Notes: generated by a model not told the origin, from the sequence alone. Positions 16,768 to 26,537 are shown, counted from the stretch's first letter. The stretch is 64,000 bases of DNA from Rhizobium aethiopicum (GCF_014197535.1 NZ_JACIFV010000004.1:248001-312000), one strand, 5' to 3'. Made by a program: numbers and translations.

Positions 16768-17778
16768 TCAGATGAGCTTGGCGAAAGCCACGGCCGTGTC
16801 CGACATGCGGCTCGAGAAGCCCCACTCGTTGTCGTACCAGGACAGGACGCGCACGAAATTGCCTTCCATGACCTTGGTCTGATCGGTTGCGAAGATCGAG
16901 GAGTGGCTGTCGTGGTTGAAGTCGCGGGAGACGAGCGGCTCGTCGGTGTAGCCGAGGATGCCCTTCAGCTTGCCGTTGGAGGCAGCCTTGATGGCTTCGT
17001 TGATTTCGCCGACCGTGGTGGCCTTCTTGGAAACGAACTTGAAGTCGACGACCGAGACGTTCGGGGTGGGAACGCGGATCGAGGTGCCGTCGAGCTTGCC
17101 CTTGAGGTGCGGCAGCACGAGGCCGACGGCCTTGGCGGCGCCCGTCGAGGTCGGGATCATGGAGAGAGCGGCAGCGCGGGCGCGATACAGATCCTTGTGC
17201 ATCGTGTCGAGCGTCGGCTGGTCGCCGGTGTAGGAGTGGATCGTCGTCATGAAGCCGTGGTCGATGCCGACGGCGTCGTCGAGAATCTTGACGACCGGCA
17301 CCAGGCAGTTGGTGGTGCAGGAGGCATTGGAGATGACCATGTGCTCCTTGGTGAGCTGGTCATGGTTGACGCCGTAGACGACGGTGAGATCGGCGCCATC
17401 AGCGGGAGCCGAGACGAGGACGCGCTTGGCGCCGGCCGTCAGATGGGCGGCGGCCTTGTCGCGGGCGGTGAAGATGCCGGTGCATTCCATGGCGATATCG
17501 ACGCCGAGCTCGCGGTGAGGCAGCGTTGCCGGATCCTTGATCGCGGTGACCTTGATCGGCTTGCCGCCGCCGACGATGATCGTGTCGCCTTCGACCTTCA
17601 CTTCGGCCGGGAACTTGCCGTGGATCGAATCGTAACGCAGCAGATGGGCATTGGTCTCGACCGGGCCGAGGTCGTTGATGGCGACGACCTCAATGTCGGT
17701 GCGGCCGGATTCGACGATAGCGCGGAGGACGTTACGGCCGATGCGGCCGAAACCATTGATGGCAACCTTGACTGTCAT
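16768..17778 (-). CDS. gap: Glyceraldehyde-3-phosphate dehydrogenase, type I
   Basis: A 336-residue GAPDH starting [18 protein letters not shown]. An ATG two codons earlier sits too close to the GGGAG ribosome-binding site, so the second ATG is preferred. The NAD-binding GFGRIGR is at the N-terminus, the catalytic cysteine lies in SNASCTTNC near residue 155, and [13 protein letters not shown] is near the C-terminus. It interconverts glyceraldehyde-3-phosphate and 1,3-bisphosphoglycerate. It lies 84 bases downstream of tkt in the same direction and ends at a strong terminator, suggesting a tkt-gap transcription unit. Confidence 0.97.
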   Translation of the reverse strand: MTVKVAINGFGRIGRNVLRAIVESGRTDIEVVAINDLGPVETNAHLLRYDSIHGKFPAEVKVEGDTIIVGGGKPIKVTAIKDPATLPHRELGVDIAMECTGIFTARDKAAAHLTAGAKRVLVSAPADGADLTVVYGVNHDQLTKEHMVISNASCTTNCLVPVVKILDDAVGIDHGFMTTIHSYTGDQPTLDTMHKDLYRARAAALSMIPTSTGAAKAVGLVLPHLKGKLDGTSIRVPTPNVSVVDFKFVSKKATTVGEINEAIKAASNGKLKGILGYTDEPLVSRDFNHDSHSSIFATDQTKVMEGNFVRVLSWYDNEWGFSSRMSDTAVAFAKLI

Positions 17779-17862
17779 GTTCATTCACTCCCGATAGAAT
17801 AGGGCCCAGTAGGCCGGGCGGCCTGGAATTGAGGAGATGGAGAGCGCCTCAAGGCGCCCTCT

Positions 17863-19836
17863 TTAAAGCTTTGCTTCGGCAGCCGCAACGACGGCGTCGG
17901 CGGTGATGCCGAAATGCTTATAAACGTCCTTGACCGGACCGGACGCGCCGAAGCTCTTCATGCCGATGAAAGTGCCTTCCGGCCCGATGAAGGCGTCCCA
18001 GCCTTCGCGGACGGCGGCTTCGACGGCGATCTTGACCGGGGAGTTGCCGAGCACTTGCTTACGATAGGCGTCCGGCTGTTCGAAGAACAGCTCCGTGCAG
18101 GGAACCGATACGACGCGCACCGTCACACCCTTAGCTTCGAGCGCTACGCGGGCGGCAACGGCGATTTCGACTTCGGAGCCGGAGGCGAAGATCGTCACCT
18201 TGGCGTCGGCATAGCCGGCAAGCGTATAAGCGCCCTGTTCGCAGAGGTTCTTTTCGCTGTATTCGGTGCGGGCCGGGCTGAGGTTCTGGCGCGTCAGGGC
18301 AAGGCCCGAGGGACGGTTGTGGGTCTTGATGGCGATTTGCCAGCATTCCGCCGTTTCCGTGGCGTCGGCCGGGCGGAAGACCAGCAGGTTGGGGATGGCG
18401 CGCAAGCCGGCGAGCTGTTCGACGGGCTGGTGCGTCGGGCCGTCTTCTCCGACGCCGATCGAGTCATGCGTCAGAACGTGGATGACGCGGATGCCCATCA
18501 GTGCAGCGAGGCGGATCGGCGGGCGGCAGTAATCCGAGAAGATCAGGAAGCCGCCGCTATAGGGAATGAGGCCGCCGTGCAGCGCAATGCCGTTCATGGC
18601 CGAAGCCATGCCGTGCTCGCGGATGCCCCAGTGCACGTAACGGCCGGCGAAATCCGTCGGCGTGATCGAGTGCATCTGGCTGGTCTTGGTGTTGTTAGAC
18701 GGCGTCAGGTCGGCGGAACCGCCAAGCGTTTCCGGCACGAAGCCGTTGATGATCTCCAGCGCGTCTTCGGATGCCTTGCGGGTTGCGACCGTCGGCTTGG
18801 TCTCGGCCAGCTTCTTCTTATATGCGCTGATCGCGGCGTCGAAACCCTCCGGCAATTCGCCTGCCATGCGGCGGGAGAATTCCGCTTTGACGGGCGACTT
18901 GGCCAGAGTTTCTTCCCATGCCTTGACGATATTGTCGGAACGGGTGCCGGCGGCGCGCCATGCATCGAGAATGTCCGAGGGAACGACGAAGGGCTCGTAA
19001 TCCCAGTTCAGCGCCTTACGGGTGGCGGCGATCTCGTCGGCGCCGAGCGGGCTGCCGTGAACCTTGTGGCTGCCGGCCTTGTTCGGGGCGCCGAAGCCGA
19101 TCACCGTCTTGCAGGCGATGAAGGTCGGGCGATCAGACTTGTGGGCGGCTTCGATCGCATCGGCGATGGCGGCCTGATCGTGGCCATCGATTTCGATCGT
19201 ATTCCAGTGAACGGCCTTGAAGCGGGCGATCTGATCGGTCGAATCCGACAGCGAAACGGCGCCGTCGATGGTGATCGAGTTGTTGTCCCAGAAAAGGATC
19301 AGCTTGTTGAGCTTCAGGTGGCCGGCAAGGGCGATGGCTTCATGGCTGATGCCCTCCATCAGGCAGCCGTCGCCATTGATGACATAGGTGTAGTGGTCCT
19401 GGAGGTCCGCACCGAATTCGTCGCGCAGCTTGCGTTCGGCGATTGCCATGCCGACCGCATTGGCGATGCCCTGACCGAGCGGGCCGGTGGTGGTCTCGAT
19501 GCCGGTTGCGTGGCCGTATTCAGGGTGGCCGGCGGTCTTGGAGCCGACCTGACGGAACTGCTTCAGATCCTCGATCGTCATGTCGGGATAACCGGTCAGA
19601 TACAGCAGCGAATAGAGCAGCATCGAGCCATGGCCGGCCGACAGCACGAAGCGGTCGCGGTTCGGCCAATGCGGCTTCTTGGGGTCGAAGCGCAGATATT
19701 TGGTGAACAGGACCGTCGCTACGTCAGCCATGCCCATCGGCATACCAGGGTGGCCGGAATTCGCCTTTTCAACGGCGTCCATGGCGAGGAAACGGATCGC
19801 GTTCGCCATCCGGTCGTTTTGTTGGAGAGAGGTCAT
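17863..19836 (-). CDS. tkt: Transketolase
   Basis: A 657-residue transketolase started at [20 protein letters not shown]; in-frame codons upstream would add 33 non-conserved residues. The N-terminal signature [20 protein letters not shown], the thiamine-diphosphate motif [13 protein letters not shown]...[12 protein letters not shown] near residues 160-200, and [19 protein letters not shown] near residue 470 are intact. It transfers two-carbon units in the non-oxidative pentose phosphate pathway. The gap gene follows on the same strand. Confidence 0.97.
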   Translation of the reverse strand: MTSLQQNDRMANAIRFLAMDAVEKANSGHPGMPMGMADVATVLFTKYLRFDPKKPHWPNRDRFVLSAGHGSMLLYSLLYLTGYPDMTIEDLKQFRQVGSKTAGHPEYGHATGIETTTGPLGQGIANAVGMAIAERKLRDEFGADLQDHYTYVINGDGCLMEGISHEAIALAGHLKLNKLILFWDNNSITIDGAVSLSDSTDQIARFKAVHWNTIEIDGHDQAAIADAIEAAHKSDRPTFIACKTVIGFGAPNKAGSHKVHGSPLGADEIAATRKALNWDYEPFVVPSDILDAWRAAGTRSDNIVKAWEETLAKSPVKAEFSRRMAGELPEGFDAAISAYKKKLAETKPTVATRKASEDALEIINGFVPETLGGSADLTPSNNTKTSQMHSITPTDFAGRYVHWGIREHGMASAMNGIALHGGLIPYSGGFLIFSDYCRPPIRLAALMGIRVIHVLTHDSIGVGEDGPTHQPVEQLAGLRAIPNLLVFRPADATETAECWQIAIKTHNRPSGLALTRQNLSPARTEYSEKNLCEQGAYTLAGYADAKVTIFASGSEVEIAVAARVALEAKGVTVRVVSVPCTELFFEQPDAYRKQVLGNSPVKIAVEAAVREGWDAFIGPEGTFIGMKSFGASGPVKDVYKHFGITADAVVAAAEAKL

Positions 19837-19974
19837 AGCTTTTCTGCGAGCTCCGGGTGTCGGGGGATGGCCTCGAGCCTCCAAGACCATCGAGTGAAAG
19901 CGGCTGACACATAGCAGTTGGGGCTGGCGAGTCAATCAATGGCGGGGCAAATCCCAGCGTCCTTCGGCAATTTT

Positions 19975-20002
19975 TTGACATTTGATCGCTCGACTTTACA
20001 AA
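19975..20002 (+). promoter_or_regulatory. Candidate sigma-70 promoter for the DUF4164-zapA unit
   Basis: TTGACA (19975-19980) and TACAAA (19997-20002) are separated by 16 bases, oriented toward the DUF4164 gene about 170 bases away. The surrounding 335-base gap (19837-20172) between divergent tkt and DUF4164 contains no other gene or repeat that I can see. Confidence 0.35.
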
Positions 20003-20172
20003 AGACCAAACGGGCGCGGCGGGCCTGTCTAAAACGTTCATCCACAGATAGGCAGGCTGGCGGGTGACGGGATTTATTGACGGGCCGTTGGCGAGCTGCA
20101 TATCCTCTTGAAATCACAAGATCGGCAGATGTGGCCGATTCGCAGGTCCTGCACGGGAATCGGAAAGGCATG

Positions 20173-20445
20173 ATGCCCACAGGCAAAACCATGGAAGCAG
20201 CGCTCGACGAATTGAGACAGGCGATTTCGAGCCTCGAAAACGCCGTCGACATGCGTGTCGAGCGGCAGCGCGAGCAGGGGGAGATCGAGGGCGAGGTGCG
20301 GCGTGTGCATGCCGACCGCTCCCGTCTGGCCCAGGAGCTCGACCAGGCCGAGTTTCGCGCCAACCGGCTGGAAGAGGTCAATCGCGAGGTATCGCGGCGG
20401 CTGGTGACGGCCATGGAGACGATCCGCGCGGTTCTGGACCGCTGA
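20173..20445 (+). CDS. DUF4164-family coiled-coil protein
   Basis: About 90 residues from MPTGKTMEAALDELRQAISS. Tandem ATGs at 20170 and 20173 follow GGAAAGG; the second has the better spacing, and a third ATG at 20191 is also possible. The protein is almost entirely coiled coil (LENAVDMRVERQREQ, LAQELDQAEFRANRLEEV). DUF4164 genes typically lie directly before zapA in rhizobia, as here with a gap of 16 bases. The two small coiled-coil proteins may act together at the division site, but only ZapA has an established role. Confidence 0.8.
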   Translation: MPTGKTMEAALDELRQAISSLENAVDMRVERQREQGEIEGEVRRVHADRSRLAQELDQAEFRANRLEEVNREVSRRLVTAMETIRAVLDR

Positions 20446-20461
20446 TGAGAGAGAATTTGAT

Positions 20462-20839
20462 ATGGCGCAGGTGACGGTAACGATCGACGGCAAGGCCTAT
20501 CGCATGGCCTGCGAGGAAGGGCAGGAGGATCATCTGACCGATCTCGCCACCGGTTTCGACCGCTATGTCGGCCATCTCAAGGGCCAGTTCGGCGAGATCG
20601 GCGATCTCAGGATCACCGTCATGGCCGGCATCATGATCATGGACGAGATTGCCGAGCTGACGCGCCGCATCGCGGGGTTGGAGTCCGAACTCGAGTCGCT
20701 ACGCGGCAACCGCGACACCGTGCTTGCCGCGACCGCCCGCACAGAGGAAACGCTGGCAGCTGCGCTCGGCGAGGTTTCGAGCCGCATTCGCGGCATCACC
20801 GACAAGCTGAATGGCCGGGCCGCTCCCGAACTCAATTGA
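20462..20839 (+). CDS. zapA: Cell division protein ZapA
   Basis: The protein has 125 residues. The N-terminal ZapA globular domain opens MAQVTVTIDGKAYRMACEEGQEDHLTDLA, and a long C-terminal coiled coil (ELTRRIAGLESELESLRGN) follows, as usual for the family. ZapA tetramers cross-link FtsZ filaments at midcell in the cytoplasm. It follows the DUF4164 gene by 16 bases and precedes the 6S RNA candidate, the common zapA-ssrS order of proteobacteria. Confidence 0.92.
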   Translation: MAQVTVTIDGKAYRMACEEGQEDHLTDLATGFDRYVGHLKGQFGEIGDLRITVMAGIMIMDEIAELTRRIAGLESELESLRGNRDTVLAATARTEETLAAALGEVSSRIRGITDKLNGRAAPELN

Positions 20840-20895
20840 TGTCAATAAAATAAAAACGGCCGGCCGTCGCCACTGGCGCGTCGATGCAAACGGCC

Positions 20896-21068
20896 TTATA
20901 TATCGCGATGCGGTCTGCGCCTCTCGACAGGAACCACAATCCCTGGGGCCATACTCGATCCAAAGGGAGCTGTCCCTGTCCGGGCTCGTGGGCCTGGACA
21001 CACGGTGCCCACCTACGTTTGTAGGCGCCCAGGATCGTAAACATCCATCGGTCGACGTGGATCGCACC
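20896..21068 (+). ncRNA. ssrS: 6S RNA candidate (with its -10 region)
   Basis: The RNA is placed downstream of zapA, the standard location of ssrS. A TATA-rich -10 (about 20896-20902) precedes a transcript starting near 20905. The ends can pair: GCGAT (20905-20909) with ATCGC (21061-21065), and TCGAC with GTCGA just inside. The middle holds an irregular stem with an apical TGTCC...GGACA hairpin and a CCTAC/GTAGG hairpin. This fits the 6S architecture of a long interrupted rod with a central bubble that mimics open promoter DNA and binds the sigma-70 holoenzyme. Assigned from position, foldability and recalled alphaproteobacterial 6S features; no covariance search was run. Confidence 0.72.
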
Positions 21069-21145
21069 TTTTCCTTTCATCATCGACGAAGACGCCGGGT
21101 CAACGGGCGAACGCTGCTCGCGCGTCCGCCCCTCGTGGCGCGCAG

Positions 21146-22618
21146 TTACTTCTTCAGACCGGGAAGCGTCACCTGGAAGACCTGGAACATGGTGTCCACG
21201 TCGGCGCCGCCGTCAGCCTTATAGGCGGCCCCCACCTGAAAGCCATCCTGCGTCAGGAAGTCGTTGTCGTTGGCGACGAACAGGAAGTAATCGTCCGGCA
21301 GCTTCGGATCGAGAACGCTTGCCAGACCCATGGCTTCCCATTTTTCCGACAGATCGTTCTTGTCGTTCGGTGCGCCGTTGTGCAGGCCGAAACGGCCAAG
21401 CTCGGCCTCGTCGTTGAGGTCGATGAACGGCGTCAGCGTCGCCGGCGTCAGCGACGGGTCGAGGACACCTTTCGGTGCGACCGCCTTGCCGGCATCGAAA
21501 TCGCTGCCGGCGATATCGGTCGCGGCGGACAAGTCGACGATGTTGATCTTGCGATATAGAGACGTGTCGCCCTTCACGCCCTGGCCGTTGCCGCTGTCAC
21601 GGGCAAGCATCAGGAAGGTTTTGTCGGAAAGGGCGACGATCTCGCTCTCGGCGGCGATCGTCGTCTTGCCCTTGGCGTCTTTGAAGACCGGCAGCGGCAC
21701 GACATATTCGTGCACCAGCTTCAGATGATCGGGATCGGCGGCGTCATAGATCATGGCGCGGGTATTCTGGCGGGTCGAGCCGGAATCGCCGCCGTCCTGG
21801 CGGGCCGCCGACTGCAGTACGGCAACGATAAACTTGCCGTCGGGCGTCATTGCCATGCCTTCGAGACCCTGGTTGTTCTGGCGGCCGGTTTCGGGGTCCT
21901 TCGGATCGGGAGCGGACCCGCCGGGACCGGGATTGTTTGAGGCGAAGCTCAGCGCGCCCTTGCGCATCGGCAGAAGCGCCTTGGGCGGCTGGGTGGCTGA
22001 AAGCAAGTGGCCATCGGCGGAGAAGCGATAGATATAGGGGCCGTATTCGTCGCTGACGAACATAGTGCCGTCGGCCATGCGGATGATCGCCTCATCGTCG
22101 AGGGCGATCTTGCCGTTCGCCGCCTGCGGCAGCGGCGGGAAGTTGCCGGCAGCGGCGCGGACGCCGGATTCCGGGTCGAGACCGGTCGTGTCCGCCCCCT
22201 TGTCGTCAACAAAGAGCATGGAATCGACGAGTTTCGCCTCGACGCCCGATTGCTCCTTGCCGGCCTCGGGGGCCGCCCCTGGCGCGGTGGGGGTCAGAAT
22301 GATCGAGAGGGTGTTCAGGCGCGGGTGGTAGTCGACAGTGCCGGCGACATTGTAACCGCGGTCGGGCAGCAGGTAGAGCGTGCCCCTATAGCTGGCGCCA
22401 TCCCGACTCCAGGCGGCGGGGTCGATCGCCATGCCGGAGCCGGAGCCGAAGGTTTCACCGAATTTGTCGCGCTGGTTGGCCGGAATGCGGCCGACGCCGA
22501 CCAGGCCCTTATTGACGAAAGTGGCGGAATTCTCCGCCCTTGCCATGGCGGGAATGGCGGCGGATGCCGCGAGAACTGCGGCGAACAGCCGCGATGCATA
22601 TGGTCTGACGTTCTTCAT
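21146..22618 (-). CDS. Exported esterase-like/phytase-like beta-propeller protein
   Basis: A 490-residue secreted protein. A Sec signal peptide (about residues 1-28, ending AMARAEN) precedes a domain of the esterase-like activity of phytase family. Characteristic stretches are GSGMAIDPAAW near residue 65, ADGTMFVSDEYGPYIYRFSADG near 180, QGLEGMAMTPDGKFIVAVLQSA near 250, and VANDNDFLTQDGF close to the end. The repeats suggest a propeller fold, and homologues are periplasmic or secreted phosphoesterases. No phosphate-regulon gene is adjacent. The substrate is uncertain. Confidence 0.85.
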   Translation of the reverse strand: MKNVRPYASRLFAAVLAASAAIPAMARAENSATFVNKGLVGVGRIPANQRDKFGETFGSGSGMAIDPAAWSRDGASYRGTLYLLPDRGYNVAGTVDYHPRLNTLSIILTPTAPGAAPEAGKEQSGVEAKLVDSMLFVDDKGADTTGLDPESGVRAAAGNFPPLPQAANGKIALDDEAIIRMADGTMFVSDEYGPYIYRFSADGHLLSATQPPKALLPMRKGALSFASNNPGPGGSAPDPKDPETGRQNNQGLEGMAMTPDGKFIVAVLQSAARQDGGDSGSTRQNTRAMIYDAADPDHLKLVHEYVVPLPVFKDAKGKTTIAAESEIVALSDKTFLMLARDSGNGQGVKGDTSLYRKINIVDLSAATDIAGSDFDAGKAVAPKGVLDPSLTPATLTPFIDLNDEAELGRFGLHNGAPNDKNDLSEKWEAMGLASVLDPKLPDDYFLFVANDNDFLTQDGFQVGAAYKADGGADVDTMFQVFQVTLPGLKK

Positions 22619-22817
22619 GAAATAGCCTCTCGGTCAAAAGCGTTCCTGCACGGTTCCTGCCCGCAAGCTGGACACCGTTTCGAATGACATTCCTCGGTTT
22701 TGGGAGCGACTCCTCAGAACGGAACACGCCCGGATTTCGCCCCTATCCGGCTAAACGTCTAGGATGGGATCGTGATAACTGGATGACACCCTCGAAGCCT
22801 GCAATCAGCTCATTGCC

Positions 22818-23801
22818 CTAATCGACCGGATAGGGTCCTTCGGTGAATACTTCCTCGTGGTAGCCCTTGGAGCCGACATCGAGCGCCAACGGGCTTCGCC
22901 ATTCGCGACGCTCGCGCAGGCAATCGACCACGAAGCGGAAATCATAGCGCGGCTGCCAGCCAAGTTCGCGCCTTGCGCGTTCGTTGACGTAGACGCGATC
23001 GAGCGTCGGGAACATTTTCCAGCCACGTTCGGCGTAAAGGGTGTTCGCACCTGGAAACAGCCGCTCGACGACAGCAGGCGCGTCACGCCTGAGCTCAGCG
23101 ACGTCGCCCGATAGAAAAGGCGTCGTGGCCGAGATGATATAGCGGCCGAAGCCGATCACCGGCGCCTTTTCGAGCGCCAGAAAATGGGCGCCGACCACGT
23201 CGCTGATATCGACGCGGCGATGAAGCAGCTCGTTGGCCTGCGCATTTTCCGCGGAATAGCTGTTGCGAATCTCGGGATCGTCATCGCTTTCGGGAAAGAA
23301 GCGAGACGTCCTGAGGATGACGACAGGCAGGCGGGATTTGCGGGCGAAAAGTTCCGCGATTCCTTCGGCAGCGAGCTTCGTCACGCCGTAGATATTCTTC
23401 GCGACAGGAAGCACGTCCTCGGTGACCCACGCCGCGGGCTCGCCGGCGGCCGGCGTCAATGCCGCGCCGAAAGCGCTGGTGGTGCTCGTGAAGACGAAGC
23501 TTGCAACCCCCGCGGCGGTCGCCTCTTCGAGCAGGTTCAGCGTGCCGCCGACATTGGTGTCGAGGAAATCGCGATTGCCATGGGTCGCCACATGCGGCTT
23601 GTGCAGCGTGGCGGCATGGATGACGTGGCTGATGCCCGACATCGCCCGCCTGACGAAACCAGGGTCACCGATGGAGCCGACCATATTGGTAAAAGCCGAT
23701 GGCTTGATGTCGATGCCGCGCGCCCACCGGCTCTGCGCGCTCAAGCTGCGCATCAGCGCCTCGCCGAGGTGGCCGGCGCTTCCCGTCACCAATATCGTCA
23801 T
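22818..23801 (-). CDS. NAD(P)-dependent epimerase/dehydratase (extended SDR)
   Basis: 327 residues from MTILVTGSAGHLGEALMR, with CAGGAG upstream. The TGSAGHLG nucleotide-binding loop is at the N-terminus and the catalytic YGVTK (YxxxK) is near residue 138. FTSTTSAFG carries the serine-containing strand of the active site. These are the marks of an extended short-chain dehydrogenase acting on nucleotide sugars or related substrates. The XRE regulator gene lies 68 bases upstream on the same strand. The substrate is unknown. Confidence 0.87.
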   Translation of the reverse strand: MTILVTGSAGHLGEALMRSLSAQSRWARGIDIKPSAFTNMVGSIGDPGFVRRAMSGISHVIHAATLHKPHVATHGNRDFLDTNVGGTLNLLEEATAAGVASFVFTSTTSAFGAALTPAAGEPAAWVTEDVLPVAKNIYGVTKLAAEGIAELFARKSRLPVVILRTSRFFPESDDDPEIRNSYSAENAQANELLHRRVDISDVVGAHFLALEKAPVIGFGRYIISATTPFLSGDVAELRRDAPAVVERLFPGANTLYAERGWKMFPTLDRVYVNERARRELGWQPRYDFRFVVDCLRERREWRSPLALDVGSKGYHEEVFTEGPYPVD

Positions 23802-23869
23802 CGCGTCGTCTCCTGGCCCCATTCGCGGCAGAGGCTACAAAAGACCGGCATTTGCGGACAACGCATAAA

Positions 23870-24436
23870 TTATGCAGGAGGGTGCAGGAAAGCTGCATGC
23901 TCCGCGACGGTCGTGACGAGACGGCCGGCGCTGCCGTCGGAAAGCCTGATCCGCTCCCAGGTGACGCGGCCGGCGGCAATCGGCAGGCGCGCATTGCCGT
24001 TGGCTCCGGTATCGAAGGTCAACGACAGCAGCCTGCCCTCATGCCAGCCGCGCTCCTCCAGAGAAATTTCGGCGGCGGCGATCTCGGCGGAGGCGTAAGA
24101 GAAGAGAGAGCGGCCGAGAAAAGCGTCGAGCGGTGCGCGCCATTCCGCCTGCCGCGGACGGGAGGCAGACAGCAGCCGATGGGTGCCATCGCAGATCAGA
24201 TGCACAGGCCGGACGGAATCTTCGACCAGCCGCTTTAAAGCCGCATCGGCCGCAGCATGTTGCGGCGAGGCGAAAATCCGATCCAGCTTGACGGCTTGGT
24301 CGGGCGAGGGAGCAAGCTGGCCGCGCTCCCAGCGCGAAACGGTCGCCTGGTTCACGCCGAGGAGTTCCGCGAGGTGCTGCTGCTTCATGCTGCGCAGCAA
24401 CCGCATGCGGCGTATGCCGGCTCCTGATATCGTCAT
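23870..24436 (-). CDS. XRE-family transcriptional regulator with C-terminal sensor-like domain
   Basis: 188 residues from MTISGAGIRRMRLLR, with AGGAC in front; the frame stays open upstream but without a good site. A helix-turn-helix lies at about residues 8-60 (QQHLAELLGVNQATVSRWERG). The C-terminal 110 residues begin RPVHLICDGTHRLLSAS and resemble a PAS-like ligand-sensing fold, though the match is weak. It is encoded directly upstream of the epimerase gene on the same strand and is a natural candidate to control it. Confidence 0.75.
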   Translation of the reverse strand: MTISGAGIRRMRLLRSMKQQHLAELLGVNQATVSRWERGQLAPSPDQAVKLDRIFASPQHAAADAALKRLVEDSVRPVHLICDGTHRLLSASRPRQAEWRAPLDAFLGRSLFSYASAEIAAAEISLEERGWHEGRLLSLTFDTGANGNARLPIAAGRVTWERIRLSDGSAGRLVTTVAEHAAFLHPPA

Positions 24437-24530
24437 TTGTCCTGAGCTCCCACGCTTCTTTTGCCAGGATAGGAGTTCGGCGGGCCGGAAGGCAAGCCGA
24501 CCCTCACGCCGGAGCATTGTTCCGGCTAAT

Positions 24531-24854
24531 CTAATCTTCGAGATCGCTTCTCAGCCGATCGAGGATCGACAGGGCATGACCTGCATAGGCGCTGATCCAG
24601 CGGTCGTAGATGTGCTTGATCGGCAGGCTGTTCAGGTGGTTCCAGCGTTCTCGGCCTTCCTTTCTGGCGACGATCAGATCCGCTTCCTCAAGCACCTTCA
24701 GATGCTGCATCACCGTGCAGCGGTCCATGTCCGGAAACATTTCGCAAAGCGTCCCGGTGGTGCGGGGCGCGTCCTTGAGCAGATCGAGAATCTCGCGGCG
24801 GCGATGATGCGCCAGCGCCTTGAAGATTGGATCGTCAGTTGATTCGCTTGACAT
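24531..24854 (-). CDS. ArsR-family winged-helix repressor
   Basis: A 107-residue ArsR/SmtB-type regulator. The winged helix spans residues about 8-85, including ALAHHRRREILDLLKDAP, the recognition-helix region MDRCTVMQHLKVLEEADLI and the wing ARKEGRERWNHLN. It lacks the paired cysteines of the metal-sensing members. It diverges from an SRPBCC/AHSA1 gene, a very common pairing in which the repressor controls both genes. A perfect inverted repeat overlaps its start codon. Confidence 0.9.
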   Translation of the reverse strand: MSSESTDDPIFKALAHHRRREILDLLKDAPRTTGTLCEMFPDMDRCTVMQHLKVLEEADLIVARKEGRERWNHLNSLPIKHIYDRWISAYAGHALSILDRLRSDLED

Positions 24855-24872
24855 GTTATGTTTTTATAACAT
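24853..24872. promoter_or_regulatory. Operator candidate between arsR-type and SRPBCC genes
   Basis: The perfect inverted repeat ATGTTAT-N6-ATAACAT occupies the divergent region and overlaps the start codon of the ArsR-type gene. It is the expected form of an ArsR-family operator and would repress both genes. Confidence 0.65.
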
Positions 24873-24909
24873 AATGGCATCAGACACAATGGAGAAGAGG
24901 AGAAGTGCC

Positions 24910-25392
24910 ATGTCTCTCGGAATCCGCGTTTCCGGCCGTATCGGCCGCCCCGTTGCCGAAGTGTTCGATGCCGTCGTCAACCCGAAGAAGCTCAGCAGCT
25001 ATTTCACCACGATCGGCGGGGCGAGCGCCCCGCTTGTTCAAGGCACGACGGTAACTTGGTGGAAGGATGCGCCGGTCGAGGTTGTCGAACTTGTGCCGGA
25101 AAGCCGCATCGTGCTGCGCTGGGACGGCGGCACTGCTGAGGACAAGACAAGGTATAAGACGCTGGTGGAAATGAATTTCAAGCCGCTGGAGGATGGCGGC
25201 ACGCTGGTGACGATTGCCGAGACCGGTTGGCGCGAGGACGAGGCCGGCCGGCGCGGCACCTATCTCAACTGCGAAGGCTGGACGCAGATGCTTTGCAGCA
25301 TGAAGGCCTTCGTCGAATACGGCATCAATCTGCGCGAGGGCATGTATCTCAGCGAGATGAAGGGCGAGCCGGCCAGCGCCCCGGATGTTTGA
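24910..25392 (+). CDS. SRPBCC/AHSA1-family ligand-binding protein
   Basis: 160 residues from MSLGIRVSGRIGRPVAEVFDAVV, with GAGGAGAAG in front. The helix-grip (START-like) fold is suggested by PVAEVFDAVVNPKKLSSYF at the start and YLNCEGWTQMLCSMKAFVEYGINL in the long C-terminal helix. These proteins bind hydrophobic ligands, and those encoded beside ArsR regulators are usually the regulated partner. Ligand and role are unknown. Confidence 0.88.
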   Translation: MSLGIRVSGRIGRPVAEVFDAVVNPKKLSSYFTTIGGASAPLVQGTTVTWWKDAPVEVVELVPESRIVLRWDGGTAEDKTRYKTLVEMNFKPLEDGGTLVTIAETGWREDEAGRRGTYLNCEGWTQMLCSMKAFVEYGINLREGMYLSEMKGEPASAPDV

Positions 25393-25505
25393 CGAGGCCT
25401 GTCTCGAAGGAGATCGGCGATCCATCGCCAGACTTTGCTTGCCTGTCACACTGCGGGTGCTAGTTTCCGGAGTCGATATTCATCTCGGTTTCCAGGAGAT
25501 TCATT

Positions 25506-26537
25506 ATGCAGCTTGGTATGGTCGGTTTGGGCCGCATGGGCAATTATATGGTCCAGCGCCTGATGCGGGGCGGTCACGAATGCGTCGTCTACGACACCAG
25601 GCCGGAAAGCGTTGCCGAGCTCGCAGGTCTCGGCGCGACCGGCAGCGCTTCGCTGGAGGAATTCGTCTCCAAGCTCACGCATCCGCGTGCGATCTGGCTG
25701 ATGCTGCCGGCGGCGATCGTCGACAAGGTGCTGGCGAGCCTGGTGCCCCTGCTGCAGAACGGCGATATCGTCATCGATGGCGGCAATTCCTACTATCATG
25801 ACGACATCCGCCGCGGCGCGGAGCTCATCACCAAGGGCATCCATTATGTCGACGTCGGTACCAGTGGCGGCGTCTTCGGCCTGGAGCGTGGCTATTGCCT
25901 GATGATCGGCGGCGAAAAGGGCATCGTCCAGCACCTTTCGCCGATCTTCGCAACACTCGCGCCCGGCGCCGGCACGACGGAAGCCTCACCGAACCGAACC
26001 GCCGAAGCGGCTGCAGCCAGCACCGCGGAACAGGGCTACCTGCATTGCGGCCCACATGGCGCCGGCCACTTCGTCAAGATGGTGCATAACGGCATCGAAT
26101 ACGGCTTGATGGCTGCCTATGCCGAAGGTCTCAATATCTTGAAACGCGCCAATATCGGCGCTGCCTCGCATGAGGCCGATGCGGAAACCGCGCCGCTCGC
26201 CCATCCCGAACATTTCCAATACGACTTCAATCTGCAGGATGTCGCGGAAGTCTGGCGCCGCGGCAGCGTTATCACCTCCTGGCTACTCGATCTCACCGCC
26301 GATGCCCTGCATGTCGACCCCGCACTTTCGAGATATGCCGGCCGCGTCTCGGACAGCGGCGAGGGCCGCTGGACGATCATGGCGGCAATCGACGAAAGCG
26401 TGCCGACGCCGGTGCTGAGTGCCGCGCTCTACGGCCGCTTCTCCTCGCGCGATAATGACGAGTTCGCCAACAAGGTGCTGTCGGCAATGCGCGCGGGTTT
26501 CGGCGGCCACGTGGAAAAGCCGGCTCCGAAATCCTGA
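25506..26537 (+). CDS. gnd: 6-phosphogluconate dehydrogenase (decarboxylating), short GndA-like form
   Basis: 343 residues beginning MQLGMVGLGRMGNYMVQRLMRGGHECVVYD, a Rossmann NAD(P) site. DVGTSGGVFGLERGYCLMIGG and HCGPHGAGHFVKMVHNGIEYGLM carry the substrate-binding and catalytic Lys/Asn residues of the family. The protein is much shorter than the 470-residue dimeric enzyme of enterobacteria and fits the short, often NAD-preferring, class. It converts 6-phosphogluconate to ribulose-5-phosphate. It is transcribed alone; a GCTGCTC/GAGCAGC hairpin lies at 26545-26564 after the stop. Confidence 0.9.
   Translation: MQLGMVGLGRMGNYMVQRLMRGGHECVVYDTRPESVAELAGLGATGSASLEEFVSKLTHPRAIWLMLPAAIVDKVLASLVPLLQNGDIVIDGGNSYYHDDIRRGAELITKGIHYVDVGTSGGVFGLERGYCLMIGGEKGIVQHLSPIFATLAPGAGTTEASPNRTAEAAAASTAEQGYLHCGPHGAGHFVKMVHNGIEYGLMAAYAEGLNILKRANIGAASHEADAETAPLAHPEHFQYDFNLQDVAEVWRRGSVITSWLLDLTADALHVDPALSRYAGRVSDSGEGRWTIMAAIDESVPTPVLSAALYGRFSSRDNDEFANKVLSAMRAGFGGHVEKPAPKS

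Noticed and set aside
17914-19914. Long open frame opposite transketolase
   Set aside because: Antisense to a confident tkt gene, low-complexity Gly/Arg/Asp-rich translation, no motif and no ribosome-binding site; typical GC-rich shadow frame.
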